In this document: piece by piece, positions 1 to 8,238 of the stretch
How positions within the stretch are numbered: position 1 is the stretch's first letter
Layout: every line of letters starts with the position of its first letter
Assembly (NCBI RefSeq): GCF_000424285.1
Contig: NZ_AUJP01000017.1
Coordinates: 1-64,000 of the forward strand
Direction: 5' to 3'
Length of the DNA stretch: 64,000 bases
DNA from: Butyrivibrio sp. MB2005
Lineage (GTDB): Bacteria > Bacillota > Clostridia > Lachnospirales > Lachnospiraceae
Made by a program: the position numbers and the translations under genes
The notes under the pieces: generated by a model
Databases searched by the model: none
What the model was told of the DNA's origin: nothing
The model's input: only the letters and a program-made list of their open reading frames with translations

Positions 1-57
<57 letters not shown>

Positions 58-461
58 AAAATTTATCTAATCACTTAAAGTGACTGGATCGTTCGTCTGA
101 CCAGAACTAAAGCTTGGCTTTGTTCTGTCCGTTTTTACCTTGTTAGGTTTGTTTTGTTCTCTGAATATTCGTTATTGATCAGAGCCGGTATTGCGAAACG
201 CTTCGCGTTTCCCAATCTTTTGCTTTCGCAAAATAAAATCATTCATGTATAGCTCTTAGCAAGTAAACTTGCACGGGCTATCCCTGATTGATTTTGCTCT
301 GCTCAATGCTGTTTGGAATTTTCAGGGTTGCATTACTATTCCATTGTCAAAGTGCTTAAATACTGGGCTCGCGGGCTTTTTGTTTGTTTGCCGTGCGCCG
401 CAGCGAAATTAAATATATCACTCTCCTATATGGGTGTCAACAAAAAATTTCATTTTTTTTC
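58..461 (-). promoter_or_regulatory. rRNA operon promoter and leader
   Basis: There is no gene in this stretch. A near-consensus SigA promoter reads leftward toward 16S: -35 TTGACA at 435-440, a 17-base spacer, and -10 TATATT at 412-417. The leader of about 350 bases contains several short inverted repeats, including 196-212 (gaaacg/cgtttc), 221-236 (ttttgc/gcaaaa) and 263-276 (gcaagt/acttgc), of the kind found in rRNA leaders as processing or antitermination structures. A second TTGACA at 345-350 has no convincing -10 box. I did not find a clear boxA. Confidence 0.7.
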
Positions 462-500
462 AAAAAAAATTGCAGTTTCCTCGGAAACCGCAATTTTACT
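462..500 (-). terminator. Intrinsic terminator of the pyruvate-kinase-like operon
   Basis: A 12-bp stem (469-480 with 483-494, one G-U pair in the minus-strand RNA) is followed by a run of seven U (462-468). It lies 10 bases past the stop codon of the upstream minus-strand gene and just before the rRNA promoter, so it insulates the rrn operon. Confidence 0.85.
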
Positions 501-510
501 GGATTTAGTA

Positions 511-1500
511 TTAAAATTTTTTTGAATATTTCTCTGCACTGAGTACTGTTTGCTTCAAAAACCTTATTGTTTCGATCGGAAATTGGCCTACAGCAGTCTC
601 TCCTGTAACCATTACAGACGAGGCCCCATCTAGGATTGCGTTGAATATGTCACTGACTTCTGCCCTGGTTGGAACAGGATTATGTTCCATTGAAGCTAGC
701 ATTTGAGTCACAACCATAAACGGTTTGCCGGCTGCAGTACACTTTCCTGCAATGTCTTTTTGTATACCGGGAAGGTCCCAAAGTGGTACAGCATTACCAA
801 GGTCGCCTCTCGCGATTATGATCTCGTCACATTCTTCCATAATAGAAGAAAGCTTATCTATTCCGCGCCTGTCTTCTATCTTGGCATAGATGCGTATATT
901 ATCAGCACCGCAAAGATGAAGTTCCTTCCGAAGAATAGCCACATCCTCACTCCCTCTCACAAAGGGCTGCATTATTCCGGTTATGCCATTCTCTGCCGCA
1001 CACTTAATATTTATATGGTCAGCTTCAGTCAGAGTAGGCATCTCTATATTGAAATCATCTGAGGCTATGCTTTTGCGGCTCTTGAGGACACCGCCACGTT
1101 TTACTGTGGCCAATGCGTAGTCATCTGAGTACGAAGAAACAACTGCAGCTATCTTTCCATCATCAAAAGCCAGTTCCATTCCGGGACGAATATTCTTCAA
1201 AATCCGAGAGTCCACAGGAATCCCGTCTTTTCCAATCACAATCTCCTGACCTTCGCTTAGCTGCAAATCCTCCGACAATACACCTATCCTAAGTTCCGGG
1301 CCTTGAATGTCCACAAGTATAAGAGGATCTACGCCCACTTCCCAGGCGGCGCTTTTGACCATATCTATGGTATCTAAGTTGTCAGCGAGCATGGAATGGG
1401 ACAGATTAAGTCTCACTCCCGTCATGCCGGCTTCGAACATTGCTTTCAGTGTAGCTTTATCACTGCAGGATGGGCCGAGAGTTCCGAAAATATCAGTCAT
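511..1500 (-). CDS. Pyruvate kinase-like protein lacking the C-terminal domain
   Basis: 329 residues that align with the TIM-barrel and B domains of pyruvate kinase (phosphoenolpyruvate + ADP to pyruvate + ATP) but stop at the end of the barrel, so the allosteric C domain is absent. Visible family motifs are VRLNLSHS (29-36), DIQGPELR (64-71; the usual DTKGPE lysine is Gln here), AKIE and ARGDLG in the middle, VTQMLASM (264-271) and TGETA (299-303). The catalytic Lys of AKIE, its Glu/Asp metal ligands and the TQM threonine are kept. It overlaps the upstream lipase gene by 8 bp, so it is translationally coupled. A full-length pyruvate kinase lies at 34403-35818, so this is a divergent paralogue. 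Catalytic activity is uncertain. Confidence 0.88.
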   Translation of the reverse strand: MTDIFGTLGPSCSDKATLKAMFEAGMTGVRLNLSHSMLADNLDTIDMVKSAAWEVGVDPLILVDIQGPELRIGVLSEDLQLSEGQEIVIGKDGIPVDSRILKNIRPGMELAFDDGKIAAVVSSYSDDYALATVKRGGVLKSRKSIASDDFNIEMPTLTEADHINIKCAAENGITGIMQPFVRGSEDVAILRKELHLCGADNIRIYAKIEDRRGIDKLSSIMEECDEIIIARGDLGNAVPLWDLPGIQKDIAGKCTAAGKPFMVVTQMLASMEHNPVPTRAEVSDIFNAILDGASSVMVTGETAVGQFPIETIRFLKQTVLSAEKYSKKF

Positions 1501-2455
1501 TGTCTATTATCTCCAATACCTGCCTAAAGTATTCATTACGAGTCTCTTCCAATGCATTGAATATCTCATGCCTTGAGTTCTCGAAGTTAATGATCTTTGC
1601 TTGAGGAACCTTTCTCTCGAATTCCCTATATCCGTCAGGATCGATAAGATGATCCTCCCCCGCAGTGAATACTGTTATGGGCAAAGTGAGCCTTGTGGTA
1701 TTTTTGAAAATCCTGTCAAAAACCTTATAGCTTGCAAGCCCCCACCCAATAGCTGCTCCATAGGTCTGATAATGTTCATCCTTTAAACGCATCTCAAACA
1801 TATAGTCGTAGCGCGGTTTTGACTGGGTACTGCTGGTCTCGAAAACAGGCTTTGCATCAAAGTGCTTCTGGCCGGGGCCCATGGATTTACGCTTACCGAA
1901 TAAAGTCGCGTAGATGCTTATAAGACTGATCACAAATTTAGAAGGAACAGACTTCATCTTGAGCATGGGAGAACTAAGTATAGCTCTGTCAAAATACCCG
2001 GGATACTTTTCCATAAAAAGTGTACTTACAGCGCCACCCATTGAATGCGCGATAAGAACCAGCTTTTTCTCTGATGTTGCAGGCACAACTACTTTATCCA
2101 TAAAAATGCGCAGGTCCTCTACGTAGGTATTGTAGTCATCTATATAGACTACGTCGGGTTCCTTCATCTTGCCCTCAGAGTAGCCGTGTCCGCGCTGTTC
2201 TATAAAGTAGAATCCAAAGCCAGCCTGGTAGAGATACCAGGCGTACTCATGGTATTTTCCGAAAAACTCACAAAAGCCATGAACGAAAACTACTACCTTG
2301 GTAGCGTTTTCAGGGATAGCAAAATAGTAATTGAGAGTTGTTCCGTCAAAGGACTTGAACTTGCCCTGTTTTACGTGGGCTTTGCGAAACTCCTTATTCT
2401 CAGTTTTCATGATCTGTGTGAAGTTGTCTTCACCTAAAAAATTAACCTTGTTCAT
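1493..2455 (-). CDS. Alpha/beta hydrolase, lysophospholipase/monoacylglycerol lipase type
   Basis: 320-residue protein of the serine aminopeptidase S33/Hydrolase_4 family (PldB-like), which cleaves lysophospholipids or monoglycerides. Visible features are the oxyanion motif HGFCEF near residue 60, the nucleophile elbow AHSMGG near 137, an acidic member within AGEDHLIDPDG and a catalytic His in NSRHEIF near 297. There is no signal peptide, so it is probably cytoplasmic. The start has a good ribosome site (AAGGAAG, 6-7 bases upstream). It overlaps the upstream glycerophosphodiesterase gene by 14 bp and the downstream pyruvate-kinase-like gene by 8 bp. This tight operon suggests joint lipid or glycerophosphodiester degradation. 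Confidence 0.88.
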   Translation of the reverse strand: MNKVNFLGEDNFTQIMKTENKEFRKAHVKQGKFKSFDGTTLNYYFAIPENATKVVVFVHGFCEFFGKYHEYAWYLYQAGFGFYFIEQRGHGYSEGKMKEPDVVYIDDYNTYVEDLRIFMDKVVVPATSEKKLVLIAHSMGGAVSTLFMEKYPGYFDRAILSSPMLKMKSVPSKFVISLISIYATLFGKRKSMGPGQKHFDAKPVFETSSTQSKPRYDYMFEMRLKDEHYQTYGAAIGWGLASYKVFDRIFKNTTRLTLPITVFTAGEDHLIDPDGYREFERKVPQAKIINFENSRHEIFNALEETRNEYFRQVLEIIDND

Positions 2456-3173
2456 ATATCTTCCTTGCCTTATCAGGATAGTTAGTAATTACGGCATTTA
2501 CGCCCATGTCGCGGCACTTTATAAGGTCTGCCTTTTTGTTGACGGTCCAGACATTTACGTCGATTTCGAACATGTTGCAATCATCCATATAATCAGGGTA
2601 CTGCAGGTTATAGAATGCGGGATGAAGTGCATTTACGCCATTCTCTGCAGCATAGCCGGGCATGTTGAGGTGACCGTCTCCGTAGAGAAAGCCTACTTTT
2701 GCGTCGGGATCCATATCCTTTATCTTCATAACAGAGTAATGGTTGAAGGATGAGTAGATGACTCTGTCGGAAAAGCCCTTTTTCTTTGTAAGTTCTACGA
2801 TCTTATCCTCAAGATCAGGGTAGAATATCTCCCCGGTCTTTAGCTCGATGTTGATGGTAAGGCCTGTAGGATCAAGGAGATCAAAGACCTCTTCCATAGT
2901 AGGAATGTGCACGCCTTCATAAGCCTGATTGCCATTGCAGAAATCAAACTTAAGAAGCTCCTCATAGGTGTAATCCTTGATGAAGCCTGCACCGTTACTG
3001 GTTCTGTCTATAGTTTCGTCATGGCAGACCACGATCACGTCATCTTTTGTAAGCTGGATGTCAAGCTCTACTCCATCAGCCTTCATGTCTGCAGCCATTT
3101 TGAATGCAGGAAGGGTGTTCTCAGGTGCATAACCACTGGCTCCGCGGTGTGCCCAAATTAAAGGATAGCTCAT
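2442..3173 (-). CDS. Glycerophosphodiester phosphodiesterase
   Basis: 243-residue GDPD-family enzyme that hydrolyses glycerophosphodiesters to sn-glycerol-3-phosphate and an alcohol. The TIM-barrel signature begins at the N-terminus: AHRGASGYAPENT with the catalytic His and Arg-Gly, then ELDIQLTKDDVIVVCHD with the metal ligands (E, D) and the second catalytic His. The C-terminus has VWTVNKKADL and GVNAVITNYPD, typical of UgpQ-like enzymes. The start at 3173 is chosen because GAAGG sits 8 bases upstream and the homologous region begins at once; an in-frame extension to 3230 has no support. It lacks a signal peptide, so it is cytoplasmic. Confidence 0.92.
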   Translation of the reverse strand: MSYPLIWAHRGASGYAPENTLPAFKMAADMKADGVELDIQLTKDDVIVVCHDETIDRTSNGAGFIKDYTYEELLKFDFCNGNQAYEGVHIPTMEEVFDLLDPTGLTINIELKTGEIFYPDLEDKIVELTKKKGFSDRVIYSSFNHYSVMKIKDMDPDAKVGFLYGDGHLNMPGYAAENGVNALHPAFYNLQYPDYMDDCNMFEIDVNVWTVNKKADLIKCRDMGVNAVITNYPDKARKIYEQG

Positions 3174-3233
3174 AATTTTACCTTCTTTCTTCTTATATAA
3201 ATAACCGTTTGTAGAAATACGATTTTTCAAAAA

Positions 3234-4715
3234 TCAAACCTTCTTGTTTGAGTTCCTGATATCCCAGAGTTTATCGTAGGAAAAGCCTGTTACTTTCTCG
3301 CAGATTCGCTTCTCTTCATCTGATGCTACTGAAGGTTCTTCGCCTTTTCTGCGGGCGATATCTTTTTGAATGACTGCAAACTCTTTTCCTGTGATAGGGA
3401 AAATAGCAGCAACCACAAACAAAAGCGTGATCAAAATCGCAGGACAGATAATAAATATCAGAGCTATTCCCTGCTGCGTGCCAAGGGACTGGCGACCGCC
3501 CTGGTTGGCGATTACTTCGTCGTAGCCAACTGCTGATAAAAGAATTCCGATTACAGCTGCAGATACTCCTGCGGAGATTTTTCTGATAAAGGTAGCCATG
3601 CCGGAAACGATGCCCGGTCTTCTGATGGATGTAATGAGCTCGTCAACTTCAGCCATATCAGCCATGATAGCGAAAATACTGGTGAGCGTAGCTGCATTAC
3701 CAAATCCGATAAGAGCCGTCAAAACAAGGATCAGTACGATATTTGCGCCTTCATAGGAAAAAGCAAGAAGTCCCAAAGTACCAAGGAGCCTTATGGGAGC
3801 TCCGATAAGTATGGTTGTTCTTTTTGATGTCCTGCTCATTACAGGTCCCCAAACAAGCATACCCACCAGCTGTGATACCAGAAGAACCGCCATAAGATAA
3901 GTAAAGTATCCATTTCCGTAGCCATTTAAGACATCATCCACATAGTACACAGCCATGCCGGAAACGAAATCCATGCCGCACTGTCCAAAGAGGTAGAGCC
4001 CAAGGAAAAGCCTGAAGGATCTGCTCTTTAAGACGCTTACAGACTGCGGAAAGCTCTCAGCAAGAGTTGTGTTGATAGGCTCTTTTTTCTTTTCCCAGGT
4101 GCCAAAGAAAGTAACAAGGGATGTGCACAGGAAAAGGACGCTGAAAATAAGCGCACACTTCATGTACAGCCCGGTGTTAAGCGTATCTGTAATAATGAAT
4201 GTCGGAATAAGGCCACATACCATGGAACCAAGGGTTGACCAGATCATACGGCAGTTTGAGAACTTTGCGCGCATGGCGTAATCATCCATCATGTCCGGAA
4301 GCAGACCATAATATGGAACAAACAGGATTGTAAAGCCCGTGGAAAACAGGCAGTACATAAACAGATAAAAGATATAAAGAACTACAGGTGAAGTGCTGGG
4401 AACCCTTACCCACAACAAAAGGAAAGTGATTGACGAAGCAAATGCACCAATTAAAATATAGAACCTCTTTGGTCCGAATTTGGACGTGGTTCTGTCAGTA
4501 ATATTTCCCATCATGGGATCTGTGATGGCATCCCATACTTTTCCCACAAGCGGGATTGTTCCTGCAAGAGCTGCAGGCATACCAAGAGCCTTGGTCATAA
4601 ATACTGCAAAAAAAGTGTTGATGATGACAAAGGCTCCCCCGTTATAAAACTCCGCCATGCCAAACATCATTTGATGAAGAAAATTATAATTTGGTTTTCT
4701 TCCATAATATTCCAT
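3234..4715 (-). CDS. GPH-family glycoside/pentoside/hexuronide:cation symporter
   Basis: About 493-residue integral membrane protein of the major facilitator superfamily, MelB/XynP branch. The N-terminus (GGAFVIINTFFAVFMTKALG) and the segment with VWDAITDPMMGNITDRT match the GPH signature around the cation-binding Asp of MelB. About 12 hydrophobic helices are visible. It probably imports a glycoside or oligosaccharide with Na+ or H+; the substrate cannot be named. ATG at 4715 is preferred (GGGGG 6 bases upstream), but TTG at 4727 with AAAGG upstream is possible. The downstream glycerophosphodiesterase begins 60 bases after the stop, so they may share a transcript. Confidence 0.9.
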   Translation of the reverse strand: MEYYGRKPNYNFLHQMMFGMAEFYNGGAFVIINTFFAVFMTKALGMPAALAGTIPLVGKVWDAITDPMMGNITDRTTSKFGPKRFYILIGAFASSITFLLLWVRVPSTSPVVLYIFYLFMYCLFSTGFTILFVPYYGLLPDMMDDYAMRAKFSNCRMIWSTLGSMVCGLIPTFIITDTLNTGLYMKCALIFSVLFLCTSLVTFFGTWEKKKEPINTTLAESFPQSVSVLKSRSFRLFLGLYLFGQCGMDFVSGMAVYYVDDVLNGYGNGYFTYLMAVLLVSQLVGMLVWGPVMSRTSKRTTILIGAPIRLLGTLGLLAFSYEGANIVLILVLTALIGFGNAATLTSIFAIMADMAEVDELITSIRRPGIVSGMATFIRKISAGVSAAVIGILLSAVGYDEVIANQGGRQSLGTQQGIALIFIICPAILITLLFVVAAIFPITGKEFAVIQKDIARRKGEEPSVASDEEKRICEKVTGFSYDKLWDIRNSNKKV

Positions 4716-4751
4716 AAGTGCCCCCAAAACCTTTCTCTTTCATACTAGAAC

Positions 4752-4824
4752 GAAATCCGCAACCTACTCGGATTTCTGAAATTTCATTTATAACAAATAG
4801 CGAGTCCCCAAATCAGGTGGGGAC
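4752..4824 (-). other. Two intergenic hairpins
   Basis: Between the SGNH hydrolase and the symporter there are two perfect stems: 4804-4810 with 4818-4824 (gtcccca/tggggac), and 4752-4759 with 4769-4776 (gaaatccg/cggatttc). Neither has a clear U-run on the minus strand, so they are weak terminators or mRNA-stability structures rather than certain stops. Confidence 0.45.
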
Positions 4825-4842
4825 AACGCCAATAGTCATAAA

Positions 4843-5520
4843 TCAAAGATATTTCTTCATATTTTCAAAAACAACTTCATAAGCATCAGACCACATGTGG
4901 ATTCCATCGATTGAAAACTCCTCTTTGGTCTTGCCATCAGGGCCTGTGAGGCCATCGTTTACGTCGATATAGTTGTACCCAAATTCCTCGGCGAGAGCCT
5001 TAACTGCAGCGTTGGCTTCAGGGAGTCTCTCCCTGCGTAAAATCGCTGCTCTGTCAGCGCCGGGCCATGGCATTTTTGCTGCTACTGTCTCGTTTACAGG
5101 ATAATAAGCCATAAGGTAAACCACAGTTTCCGGAAGTTTTTCCTTAATCTGGGTAAGTACCTGTCTGTAATCAGAGATGAGCTTTTCCTTGGTTTCATCT
5201 GGTATGCTGATGTCGTTGGTTCCGATATTGATGAAAATCTTAGATGGCTCTAGGTCAAGAATCTGCTCATTCATAGCATCAAGCATCTCAGGGATCGTGT
5301 ATCCGCCAATGCCTCTGTTATAAATTGTCAGATTCATACCGTGATTTAAAAGAATCTCCTGAATAGGAAACTGCTCCATAAGTGATGAGCCTGTAAAAAG
5401 GATGTGTCCCTTTTTCACAAACTTGTTCAGATGTCTGTAACGCTCCAGCTTGTCAGCCTTCTCGCGCTTCATGAAATCCCCAATAAAATCTGAAAATGCG
5501 TTTTTGCTTTCTTCTGCCAT
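4843..5520 (-). CDS. SGNH/GDSL-family hydrolase
   Basis: 225-residue esterase-like protein. Family blocks are visible: block I HILFTGSSLMEQFP with the catalytic Ser, block II glycine in YNRGIGGYTI, block III IFINIGTNDIS with the Asn, and block V DGIHMWSDAY with the catalytic Asp/His pair near the C-terminus. Related proteins deacetylate sugars or act as lysophospholipase or platelet-activating-factor-acetylhydrolase-like esterases; the substrate is unknown here. There is no signal peptide. The start at 5520 follows an excellent AGGAGG with 6-base spacing, so a 21-residue upstream extension is rejected. It lies just after the pilus operon terminator and is probably transcribed separately. Confidence 0.9.
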   Translation of the reverse strand: MAEESKNAFSDFIGDFMKREKADKLERYRHLNKFVKKGHILFTGSSLMEQFPIQEILLNHGMNLTIYNRGIGGYTIPEMLDAMNEQILDLEPSKIFINIGTNDISIPDETKEKLISDYRQVLTQIKEKLPETVVYLMAYYPVNETVAAKMPWPGADRAAILRRERLPEANAAVKALAEEFGYNYIDVNDGLTGPDGKTKEEFSIDGIHMWSDAYEVVFENMKKYL

Positions 5521-5562
5521 AATGTCCTCCTGGTTAGTAATATATATAGTACATTTTACCTC

Positions 5563-5605
5563 AAAAAAAGCGGGCTGTCGCACTAATTTCTTAATGCTAC
5601 AGCCC
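5563..5605 (-). terminator. Terminator at the end of the type IV pilus locus
   Basis: A 7-bp stem (5572-5578 with 5599-5605, gggctgt/acagccc) is followed on the minus strand by CGC and then seven U (5563-5569). It lies about 70 bases past the prepilin peptidase stop codon and separates the pilus locus from the SGNH hydrolase gene. Confidence 0.75.
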
Positions 5606-5672
5606 CCCTAACTTAACAATGATCAATCGAGAACCTTTTCTTTCATCAATTCATTGTTTCTAAAACACGACT

Positions 5673-6506
5673 CTACATAAGCAGCCCAAGGTACCAGTTT
5701 GTAATTCTTTCTGAAAAAATCAAAAGCAAATATCCGGAAAATGCTATGGCAGGGCCAAAGGGAAATGCCTTTGAAGCATCCGGTTTTAGCAATCGCCTGA
5801 TTGCTGCAAATAAAAGTCCGCTGATGCAGGAAAAAATGATAAGCTCATAGCTTCCGGCATATCCAAGGTAAAGTGCCAGCATTGCAAAGAGTTTAATATC
5901 TCCGCCGCCCAGTGCTTCCTTTTTAAGGAACTTCTCCATTGCCATAGTCAGAAAAAGCATAATGGCGAGCATCAAAATTCCTGCCAGAAGATGATGTCCA
6001 ATCCATAAGAGCGATGCCTTTGTAAAGACGCCTTCTCCTGACATGAAAGGCGCAGTCACTATCCAGGTAATAATTCCGGCAATTATGCATCCATCCGGAA
6101 TCTCAAAGGTCTCAAGATCTGTAAGCGCTATTATAAATAGGATTCCTGAAAGAAAAAGATTTCTGAAAAACAATATTAATGTATGAGCGTCCACAGTGAA
6201 CGCCAGTCTTAAAGAAGGCTCTAACACAGCAAGGTACATTGACAGTGTAATTACGCCAAAAGAAAGCTCAGTAAGTGGATATCTGGGTGATATTTTTTCT
6301 TTGCAATATCTACATTTTCCCTTTGTAAGAAGATAGCTGACTACAGGAATAAGATCTATTGCAGCAAGGTCGTGTCCGCAGTACATGCAGTGGCTCTTAC
6401 CTTTTACAAAATCCTCTTTCCTGCAAATTCGAATTGCAGTGCAATTAAGAAACGAACCGAATATAAGTCCAAAGATGAAGACTATTGTTCTGAAATAAGC
6501 ATACAT
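5673..6506 (-). CDS. pilD: Type IV prepilin peptidase / N-methyltransferase
   Basis: 277-residue polytopic membrane aspartic protease of family A24, which cleaves the leader before Phe in prepilins and usually N-methylates the new end. The N-terminus has FGSFLNC, then a cytoplasmic zinc site of two CxxC pairs (CMYCG and CRYCK). The protease Asp residues lie in ALTDLETFEIPDG (first Asp) and GGGDIKLFAM (second Asp). About eight hydrophobic helices follow. It is the last gene of the pilus locus and is needed to process PilA, the minor pilins and the giant prepilin encoded upstream. The length is typical for bifunctional PilD. Confidence 0.96.
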   Translation of the reverse strand: MYAYFRTIVFIFGLIFGSFLNCTAIRICRKEDFVKGKSHCMYCGHDLAAIDLIPVVSYLLTKGKCRYCKEKISPRYPLTELSFGVITLSMYLAVLEPSLRLAFTVDAHTLILFFRNLFLSGILFIIALTDLETFEIPDGCIIAGIITWIVTAPFMSGEGVFTKASLLWIGHHLLAGILMLAIMLFLTMAMEKFLKKEALGGGDIKLFAMLALYLGYAGSYELIIFSCISGLLFAAIRRLLKPDASKAFPFGPAIAFSGYLLLIFSERITNWYLGLLM

Positions 6507-6577
6507 TTTGTGTCATCCCCCGCATATTAAATGTTGCTTATTCTATATTAACTCAAAAGATTTTTGCGCACAATCCA

Positions 6578-7189
6578 TCATAGCTGTGGAACATCTCTAA
6601 GAATCGGAAATACCACAAACTCATTCTCCATTATTGGGGTATCAGTTTTGTTCGCTTTATAAATACCAATATTAACAACAAAATACTGGATTTTATCGTC
6701 TTCCTCATGAATATCTACAACACATGATGATACAAGTCCATCACCATAATCCGTATAAGATGCCTTGTTTACCAGACTATAGTTTACGGTTCTGGTTGAT
6801 ACCGGATCAGTATATTTCATAACAACTCTTCCAAAATTGCCGGCTGAAGCTGCAATTTCGGTGTCGTCAGCAGTAAGCAGAACTATACTGAATGGAGCAT
6901 ACTCCTGATTCTGGCTCGCACTGTAATATACTATGCCATCATCGGTATTCTCCACCTTTACAACATAAGACAGCTTGTCTCTTATTGCCAGTGACAAAGT
7001 CCTGCAGAGCATGGTGGCCTCACTGTCTGTAACAATATCGTCGTAATGGTTTGCTGCTAATCTCATGGTAACAACAAGTATAGATGTAGTAAGCATCATA
7101 ATGAGCGTGCACAGCAACAATTCTGTCAATGAAAAACCACCGTTACTTCGTATTTTTTTGGACAAAAACTCCCTCATACGTTTCATCAT
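6578..7189 (-). CDS. Minor pilin (prepilin-type cleavage/methylation protein)
   Basis: 203 residues with a class III prepilin signal: a basic leader ending in Gly followed by FSLTELLLCTLIMMLTTSIL, with Glu at the +5 position and a hydrophobic helix of about 20 residues. The globular part is beta-rich and resembles the PulJ/PilW type of minor pseudopilin only in general layout. It ends with a hydrophobic tail (VFPILRDVPQL). It is separated by two bases from the upstream small pilin gene and followed by pilD. It probably primes or caps the pilus with the neighbouring minor pilins. Confidence 0.85.
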   Translation of the reverse strand: MMKRMREFLSKKIRSNGGFSLTELLLCTLIMMLTTSILVVTMRLAANHYDDIVTDSEATMLCRTLSLAIRDKLSYVVKVENTDDGIVYYSASQNQEYAPFSIVLLTADDTEIAASAGNFGRVVMKYTDPVSTRTVNYSLVNKASYTDYGDGLVSSCVVDIHEEDDKIQYFVVNIGIYKANKTDTPIMENEFVVFPILRDVPQL

Positions 7190-7191
7190 AA

Positions 7192-7515
7192 TCAGTCATT
7201 CCCATATTCATATTCATAAAAATACAAACGTCCGCTACCAGGATCATCATCTTCACTTGAATAATTAAACAGTTTTACCGGAAAAGATGCAGTCGTACTC
7301 TCATAACTAACATTTACTGTGGCAGAATAATCATCAGCACCAGTCTCAGTAGATAGCGAAGACTGTAGCTCTTTGGCCGCTTTAGTCCCTCTTGATGCGG
7401 TAGTGATGGCACCGGCAAGAATCATCATCCCGAGCACTGTTATGAGTGTTGCTACCAGTGTTTCTATCAGTGATTCCCCTGATTTATTTTTCAATTTTTG
7501 AAAAAATAGTTTCAT
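7192..7515 (-). CDS. Small minor pilin-like protein
   Basis: 107 residues. The N-terminus reads KNKSGESLIETLVATLITVLGMMIL, a prepilin-like segment in which Gly is followed by ESLIE: the acidic residue of the helix is present, but the usual aromatic +1 residue is replaced by Glu. This variant (SGESLIE) is familiar from Gram-positive pseudopilin operons. The remainder is a short polar domain ending in aromatic and acidic residues. Its place between two pilin-like genes, with gaps of 2 and 9 bases, supports a minor-pilin role comparable to PilV/GspI. Whether PilD cleaves it is not certain. Confidence 0.75.
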   Translation of the reverse strand: MKLFFQKLKNKSGESLIETLVATLITVLGMMILAGAITTASRGTKAAKELQSSLSTETGADDYSATVNVSYESTTASFPVKLFNYSSEDDDPGSGRLYFYEYEYGND

Positions 7516-7524
7516 AGCTCATCC

Positions 7525-8238
7525 TCAAGGCTCGTCCGGATCATTGACATTTCCGGTCTTATCATTGTAAATACGCCAGCTGATTCTGGTTGTTGTCGAC
7601 TTAACAGTATTGTCGGGTTTTCTCTTTACTCTGTTAGTACTATATCCATAGAAATCGAGGCTGGACTGGTAAATCACAGAATCATCCTTTTCATCCAGTG
7701 CCTGAAAAACTACAGAAAAACCATTCTCTCCATAATCATCCCGATCATCCGGAGCATTTATGATTACCTTTACCGGATTCATTTTCATCCCCGGCGCATC
7801 GGAAGAAGTAACTGTAAGCATGGATTCGGTCATGGATTTGTCACCCTTAATCACGGCAAAAATAGCAGCCTCAAAGCCTACCAGATTATCACCTGTAATC
7901 TCTCGAATTACATACTTTGCACCGGTTTCATCTTCTAACCTCTCTGTCCTCTTGATCTTATAAGTTCCGGAAAGAGATTCTCCACCAGTAATGTCTCCGG
8001 GATACTCAACCTCAATATACAGACCATCCAGCTGTTTCTGAATCATCCTCGCGGCTGAAGAAACAGCCAGATATGCCTGCTCGTCTTTTAGTTGTTTTCC
8101 GGACGTCTTAATCGCTGTACTACTGATTGTCACCAGTGAAAAACTGATAATTACGGCGACAAGAAAAACTGCCAGAGCAAAAACGATCGTTGCACCATTT
8201 TGTGATTCAATTTTCTTTCGGAATTTTTCAATCACCAT
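7525..8238 (-). CDS. PilX/GspK-like pilus assembly protein
   Basis: About 237 residues with one N-terminal hydrophobic helix preceded by QNGATIVFALAVFLVAVIIS, then a beta-rich extracellular part. The pattern (short basic leader, NGATIVFAL, many Ser/Thr after the helix) resembles PilX or GspK-type proteins, which lack a canonical prepilin Glu. The start chosen at 8238 gives an 11-bp overlap with the stop of the upstream BspA gene, so it is likely translationally coupled; upstream in-frame ATGs at 8253 or 8283 are possible. It lies among the pilin genes and is presumably part of the minor pilin or tip complex. Confidence 0.68.
   Translation of the reverse strand: MVIEKFRKKIESQNGATIVFALAVFLVAVIISFSLVTISSTAIKTSGKQLKDEQAYLAVSSAARMIQKQLDGLYIEVEYPGDITGGESLSGTYKIKRTERLEDETGAKYVIREITGDNLVGFEAAIFAVIKGDKSMTESMLTVTSSDAPGMKMNPVKVIINAPDDRDDYGENGFSVVFQALDEKDDSVIYQSSLDFYGYSTNRVKRKPDNTVKSTTTRISWRIYNDKTGNVNDPDEP

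Noticed and set aside
511..1500. Pyruvate kinase truncated by frameshift
   Set aside because: After the stop at 511 comes a tight terminator and the rRNA promoter; no remnant of a C domain is seen in any frame, so the short form is probably natural.
3174..3230. N-terminal extension of the glycerophosphodiesterase
   Set aside because: The internal ATG at 3173 has a good ribosome site and begins right at the conserved AHRG region.
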